From an uncultured Alphaproteobacteria bacterium (GTDB lineage Bacteria; Pseudomonadota; Alphaproteobacteria; RF32; CAG-239): DNA of 30,888 nucleotides. The DNA lies in the NCBI GenBank assembly GCA_934271195.1, contig CAKQRB010000055.1, forward strand, positions 1-30,888. The letters are read 5' to 3'. A program made the translations under genes and the position numbers. The notes under the pieces were generated by a model, which was not told the DNA's origin, did no database searches, and saw only the letters and a program-made list of their open reading frames with translations. Within the stretch, counting starts at the first letter, position 1. Each line of letters opens with the position of its first letter. Of this stretch, positions 27,010-30,888 are shown one piece after another.

Positions 27010-27116
27010 CTATTTTTCCGCCCTTTTCCTCTTTACCTCCCAAGTCCTTTGCTACACCCACCATTTTCTCGTCCCTCTCTTATTTCACACACTCTCTCCT
27101 TTTTTCTCCACTTTCT
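27010..27116. other. Pyrimidine-rich tract between convergent genes
   Basis: By direct count 90 of 107 bases on the plus strand are C or T, which is far from the local composition. It lies after the sua5 stop and before the end of the HAD hydrolase gene. There is no hairpin or reading frame to explain it, and no terminator was found in the 26985-27154 gap. Confidence 0.5.
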
Positions 27117-27154
27117 GGGGTATAGTTCAGTTTTCAGAGAGGTTTTTCTTTCGT

Positions 27155-27997
27155 TCAAGGCTCAAAAATATAATCAGGTACAATATCCAGACTTTGCGCA
27201 TAAGCTCGTATATCCGTCATACCGGCTTCCCGCATATTCATCTCAGAAATGCCGCGGCGGATTAATACCGTTTTCATGCCATAATTTTTGCCGCCCAGAA
27301 TATCTGTCTGCAACGTATCTCCGATCATCAACATTCTTTTCCGCGGCGTTGGATCATCACGCAAAGCATAATCATAAATATTGCCGTATGGTTTTCCCCA
27401 ATATTCTACATCACCGCCGTTTTCGGCATAAAATTTCGCCACGCTGCCCTGTCGGATAACAGGTTCGTCATACTGGTTTTCAAAAGCCTTCATATCCGGA
27501 TTAACGCAAACCAGCGTTTTTCCCATTTTAATCAATTGCAAAAGCTCCTCGGCAAACGGTTCAATTGTCAGATAATCCCGCCAGATTTCACCATCAAAAG
27601 TCTGCGGCACGCCGGCGTAAACAAAATCAGCATCTTCCGGCGTCTCCTGTTCAACATAGCGGCTGCCTTCAAACAAAACTCCGCTCGGCCGCCCAAACTG
27701 ATAAAACCTCAATGCCCGTTTGTCATTAATAACATAAGCATGATAAGCATCGCCGGAAGAAACAATCCGGTCATAATGGCGTCCCTTTACAAACCCTCTT
27801 TTGGCATAACCAGCCTCAATCTGTGAGGAAAGTACCGTCCCGTTTGACATAATCAAAACTTTTTTTCCTGCTTTTTTCAGGGCTTCCAGAGTCCGGTCTG
27901 CTCCGGAAATAACATTTTTGCCATTCCACAAAACCCCGTAAATATCAAATACGTACAAATCAAAATTATCGCTTATGTCTAAAATATTCTCTGGCAT
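27155..27997 (-). CDS. HAD superfamily class IIA hydrolase
   Basis: This encodes 280 residues. HAD motif I reads LYVFDIYGVLWNG: Asp18 is the nucleophile, but the usual second Asp (D-x-D) is Tyr20. Motif II is VLIMSNGTVLS. A class IIA cap domain (about 85-190) is followed by RMLMIGDTLQTDILGG (motif IV) and the terminal KTVLIRRGI. Replacement of the second Asp by Trp or Tyr is, as I recall, characteristic of an alphaproteobacterial HAD-IIA subfamily (NagD relatives of unknown substrate). Phosphatase activity is therefore uncertain. GGGAAA lies seven bases before the ATG. It is divergent from the TrmN6-like gene with only 45 bases between them. Confidence 0.88.
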   Translation of the reverse strand: MPENILDISDNFDLYVFDIYGVLWNGKNVISGADRTLEALKKAGKKVLIMSNGTVLSSQIEAGYAKRGFVKGRHYDRIVSSGDAYHAYVINDKRALRFYQFGRPSGVLFEGSRYVEQETPEDADFVYAGVPQTFDGEIWRDYLTIEPFAEELLQLIKMGKTLVCVNPDMKAFENQYDEPVIRQGSVAKFYAENGGDVEYWGKPYGNIYDYALRDDPTPRKRMLMIGDTLQTDILGGKNYGMKTVLIRRGISEMNMREAGMTDIRAYAQSLDIVPDYIFEP

Positions 27998-28042
27998 TTT
28001 TATATTTTCCCGTTTAAGATAACCACAATATGAGGCAACAAA

Positions 28043-28780
28043 ATGATAGACTATACTAACGACTATTTATTAGATAAGAAAGTAAAAATTTTTCAGCCTG
28101 TGAACGGATATCGCGCTTCTACCGACGCGGTTCTGCTCTCTTCGCTGGTTCAGATAAAAAACGGCGATGACATTCTGGATGTTGGCTCCGGCACCGGCGC
28201 CGTTTCCCTCTGTCTGGCACACCGCCTGCAAAATCAAAATCCGCAAATTACCGGAGTTGAAATTCAGCCCGAACTGGCAGAACTCTCCAACGCCAGCGCT
28301 CAGGCCAACGGCTTTTCCACCCGCTTTCTCAACTGCGACATCCGTCAGAAAATCTCCGAATTAAACGGCGGCAGCTTTGACCACGTCATTACCAATCCGC
28401 CTTATGCCGAAAAAGACATGCCCTCTCCCTATGCCGGAAAAGCTACGGCTCACAATTTTACCGATTTCAACCTGACGTCCTGGATAAACTTCTGTCTTCG
28501 GATGATAAAACCGCAAGGTTGTTTTTACATGATTAACCGCGCTGAAGCCGTTGATGAAATTCTGACTGCTTTACACCAAAAGACCGGAGCAATTCAGATT
28601 ATTCCGGTATTTTCCAAACCGCGGCAAACTGCCAAGCGGATAATGATTACCGCGCGCAAAGCCAGCCGCTCTCCGTCCGTCATTCACCAAGGAATTACAA
28701 TTCATGAACCCGACGGAACCTACACGCCGCAGGCTCAAAACATTTTGCGCAAAGGAACCGGTTTTTTTGAAGCAGGTTAA
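28043..28780 (+). CDS. TrmN6-like tRNA1(Val) adenine-N6 methyltransferase
   Basis: This encodes 245 residues with a class I SAM-dependent methyltransferase fold. DDILDVGSGTGAVSLCLAHR is motif I and ITNPPYAEKDMPSP carries the NPPY catalytic motif at 118-121. The early QPVNGYRASTDAVLLSSLV matches the N-terminal pattern of the YfiC/TrmN6 group, which methylates A37 of tRNA1(Val). A related substrate such as rRNA cannot be excluded. GAGG lies eight bases before the ATG. The 3' end overlaps the stop of the convergent PAS/GGDEF gene through a shared TTAA. Confidence 0.83.
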   Translation: MIDYTNDYLLDKKVKIFQPVNGYRASTDAVLLSSLVQIKNGDDILDVGSGTGAVSLCLAHRLQNQNPQITGVEIQPELAELSNASAQANGFSTRFLNCDIRQKISELNGGSFDHVITNPPYAEKDMPSPYAGKATAHNFTDFNLTSWINFCLRMIKPQGCFYMINRAEAVDEILTALHQKTGAIQIIPVFSKPRQTAKRIMITARKASRSPSVIHQGITIHEPDGTYTPQAQNILRKGTGFFEAG

Positions 28781-29964
28781 CTGGCCGTTGCCGACTGCTC
28801 GTCTTCTTCGCTGAAAACCGAAATCCCGCCGCCCTTTTCCTGAGATTTTTTTGTGGCTTTAATCGTTTGTTCCAAAAGCTTTTTGGCAGACTTTGCAACC
28901 GTCGGGAAAATGCTCACGCCGATACTCGAGTTTACATTGTGCTCAGTAATATTATCGCTGACACCTTCCATAAAAATGGCGTTAAGCTTGCGCATTTCTA
29001 GATCCAAATCTCCCATGCTGGAAATATCATTCATCATAATCCAGAACTCATAGGCCATACCGCGGGCAACCGTATAATTTTTCTTCAAAGAAAGTACAAG
29101 CTTGGAAGCCAGCTTTTTCAAAACAAAATCGGCAACTCCCTGCTGGCGCAGAACAAAAATATTGTCAATTGAAACGGCAATCACCGCAACCATATTCTTC
29201 CTCAGGCGGGAATCTTTATAATTCTCATAATTAATTGCCATCTGAACACGGTCTTCAAACAAATAAAAGCTCGGCAGACCAGTCACCTCATCGTACAAAT
29301 TCAACGCCATTGGCTTTTCTGTCGCCCGCTCCTGAATATCGGCACCGGCATCAAACCTGTCCTGCCCGATTAAAATAAAAGAAAAGCGTCTGGCATCAGG
29401 CAGATAAATCGCCTCCAGCCCGACATTGTAAAGTTTTCCGGTTTTAGACTTAAGATCGGCATTCACTTTTTTGCCGTCAGTCAACATCACACCGATATTT
29501 TCAGCCAGACGGTTCCAGTCTTCTTCCGCCACAAAACTGAAAAAGTTCTGCCCGACGACTTCGTTTTCTCCGGCTTCCAGAATCTTTTGCATTGTCTCGT
29601 TGGCATATTCAATCTTGTCATCGCTTACAATTACTATCGGCCGCTCGGAACTTGAAAAAAATTTTTTAATAACGTCATCAAGCCGGACGTCAGCTTCTTT
29701 AATAAAATCATCTTGTCTGGCGGCATTCTCCTCTTCCTCGTTTTCTTCTTCCACCGGACTTTGGGGAATATACTGCTTAATCTCGGCCATCTGAACAACC
29801 GGTTCAACAGTTTCCAAAAGAGAAGTATCTATAGCGGCATTTGAAGAAACAGAAGCACTTCCGGCGGCAGCTGCCGGTTGATTTATAAAGGGAGTAGTCT
29901 CGCTGATACTCTCAAGGTAGTCAGGAGAAATATTCTCCAAGGTATCAAAATTTTGTTTATTCAT
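28777..29964 (-). CDS. PAS plus degenerate GGDEF domain protein
   Basis: This encodes 395 residues. The N-terminal 95 residues are disordered and acidic, with a run of Glu (NEEEEN). A PAS domain (about 100-200) reads RPIVIVSDDKIEYANETMQK and ends FSFILIGQDRFD. A GGDEF-fold domain (about 222-385) begins NLYDEVTGLPSFYLFEDRVQ, the typical entry to GGDEF, and later has SSIGVSIFP. The signature GG[DE]EF is replaced by AYEF at about 304-307, so diguanylate cyclase activity is unlikely; the domain may bind GTP or act as a protein contact. There is no membrane segment. The start has no clear ribosome site. The divergent neighbour is a pseudokinase-like gene, which suggests a shared signalling role. 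Confidence 0.85.
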   Translation of the reverse strand: MNKQNFDTLENISPDYLESISETTPFINQPAAAAGSASVSSNAAIDTSLLETVEPVVQMAEIKQYIPQSPVEEENEEEENAARQDDFIKEADVRLDDVIKKFFSSSERPIVIVSDDKIEYANETMQKILEAGENEVVGQNFFSFVAEEDWNRLAENIGVMLTDGKKVNADLKSKTGKLYNVGLEAIYLPDARRFSFILIGQDRFDAGADIQERATEKPMALNLYDEVTGLPSFYLFEDRVQMAINYENYKDSRLRKNMVAVIAVSIDNIFVLRQQGVADFVLKKLASKLVLSLKKNYTVARGMAYEFWIMMNDISSMGDLDLEMRKLNAIFMEGVSDNITEHNVNSSIGVSIFPTVAKSAKKLLEQTIKATKKSQEKGGGISVFSEEDEQSATAS

Positions 29965-30102
29965 TCATACAAACCACATCATATTGGTACTTTCCGAATA
30001 TATATCCTCAAATTTTAAAATTCAATTAATAAAATATTTGCTGTTTATTAACATTCTTGTTTTATAGTGAAAATGAATTTGTATATACATAGAGAGCAAG
30101 CT

Positions 30103-30888
30103 ATGGCTGAAGAAGAAATAAAAACAATCGGGGTAGAAAACACCGGTGATAGTTCGGAAACTAACGGCATCTTACTAAAAGAGCGCTATGAGATTGATTA
30201 CGGCAAACCTTTGCCGGAACATGATACCAACGGCGCCAAGGCTTATGCCGTCATAGACAAGATCAACCAAAGCCGGCGGCTTTTTGCGCTGATTTGCAGC
30301 AATGATACCTCCGCCCGCATTTCTTTGCTTCCGCATTTAAAATCCATGGAGCACCCGAGCGTATTAAAACTGGTTGAATACGGCGTTGTCAATTACACGC
30401 CCCAGCGCTCCCGCAATATGGCTCTGATTTATCAAATGCCGAACGGACCGAAAGCCTCAGTCTTCGACACTGCCGATTTTTCATGGAAAAAAGAACCCGA
30501 AAAATTCAAAAGAGCCCTACTGTCCCTGCTTGCCGGCATTGAAGCCCTGAAAGGTTACGGCATTACCCACCGCTCCGTTCGCATAAGTAACATATATTTT
30601 AAAGACGACAACAAAACCGAACTTGTACTCGGCGACTGTATGGCCGCTTTTCCGGCGTTTTATCAGCCGGCGGCTTATGAAACCATTGAAAGCCTGATGG
30701 CACAAAAAGAAGGCCGCGGCGAAGGCAGCGACAAAAATGACATTTACGCCGCCGGCGTTGTGCTGCTTTCACTGATTTTTCAAAAAAATATCCTTCCGGA
30801 AATTTCAGTACCGGAAATCCTCAGAACAAAATTGAGAAAAGGCTCTTTTCTTGCCTTGTCCAGCGAGGATAAGCTGCCCACATCCTAC
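30103..30888 (+). CDS. Protein-kinase-fold protein, predicted pseudokinase (partial)
   Basis: The frame opens at ATG 30103 and is still open at the window edge after 262 codons. The region from about 28 to 230 follows the eukaryotic-like Ser/Thr kinase order: LKSMEHPSVLKLVEYGV (alpha-C to beta-4), a hinge-like ALIYQMP, GITHRSVRISNIYF in place of HRD-x-K-x-x-N, LVLGDCMAAF in place of DFG, and SDKNDIYAAGVVLLSLIF in place of SD-x-x-S-x-G. The catalytic Asp is Ser158 and the VAIK lysine region reads LFALIC, with no lysine. Asn163 and the first Asp (Asp178) are kept. There is no Gly-rich loop. GAGAG lies nine bases before the ATG. More domains may follow beyond the window. Pseudokinase is inference. 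Confidence 0.72.
   Translation, partial: MAEEEIKTIGVENTGDSSETNGILLKERYEIDYGKPLPEHDTNGAKAYAVIDKINQSRRLFALICSNDTSARISLLPHLKSMEHPSVLKLVEYGVVNYTPQRSRNMALIYQMPNGPKASVFDTADFSWKKEPEKFKRALLSLLAGIEALKGYGITHRSVRISNIYFKDDNKTELVLGDCMAAFPAFYQPAAYETIESLMAQKEGRGEGSDKNDIYAAGVVLLSLIFQKNILPEISVPEILRTKLRKGSFLALSSEDKLPTSY

Noticed and set aside
26863..27459. 198-codon plus-strand frame across the end of sua5 and the pyrimidine tract
   Set aside because: It overlaps the 3' ends of two recognised genes, and its Ser/Pro/Leu/Phe-rich product just reflects the pyrimidine-rich DNA.

Overview
The window looks like a chromosome segment of an alphaproteobacterium of moderate GC with AT-rich gaps. The evidence is a GcrA cell-cycle regulator, a bifunctional Rsh directly behind rpoZ, the run rpoZ-rsh-DUF2062-acpS-lepB-rnc-era, and a HAD-IIA hydrolase with the D-x-W/Y-G signature of an alphaproteobacterial subfamily. 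A full-length pyruvate:ferredoxin oxidoreductase points to anaerobic or micro-oxic metabolism, and motA/motB suggest motility. A host-associated (for example gut) uncultured lineage is plausible, but that is inference.

Layout. 1-2480 (+): the end of an unknown gene, a small exported protein and a soluble lytic transglycosylase, closely packed. 2591-5219 (-): gcrA, motA, motB and a four-helix membrane protein. 5381-8070 (+): two exported proteins (DUF4139 and an unknown) that overlap by one base. 8128-14440 (+): the housekeeping block of transcription (rpoZ), stringent response (rsh), lipid/acyl carrier (acpS), protein export (lepB) and RNA/ribosome maturation (rnc, era), with candidate promoters before rpoZ and lepB and a bidirectional terminator after era. 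14448-15725 (-): a histidine phosphatase and a small SAM methyltransferase separated by a long inverted repeat.

An AT-rich accessory stretch follows. tRNA-Gly(CCC) at 15899-15972 has its 3' end duplicated 197 bp downstream around a structured non-coding segment. After it come an orphan HExxH protein and an AT-rich APH-family kinase. nifJ (19082-22642) stands alone behind a leader that contains a terminator-like hairpin, and has a strong terminator behind it. A second accessory patch (22732-24060) holds a small unknown gene and a gene broken by an in-frame TAG.

24077-30888 returns to core-like genes: an M29 aminopeptidase coupled to an M17-like protein that seems to lack its catalytic half, Sua5, a HAD hydrolase, a TrmN6-like methyltransferase, a PAS plus degenerate GGDEF protein, and the start of a protein-kinase-fold protein without the usual catalytic residues. 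The most unusual items are the tRNA-Gly duplication and its structured insert, the predicted pseudokinase next to the degenerate GGDEF protein, the nifJ leader hairpin, the M17-like/M29 pair, and the 21-bp inverted repeat at the end of the methyltransferase gene. No complete new multi-gene system could be demonstrated from sequence alone.
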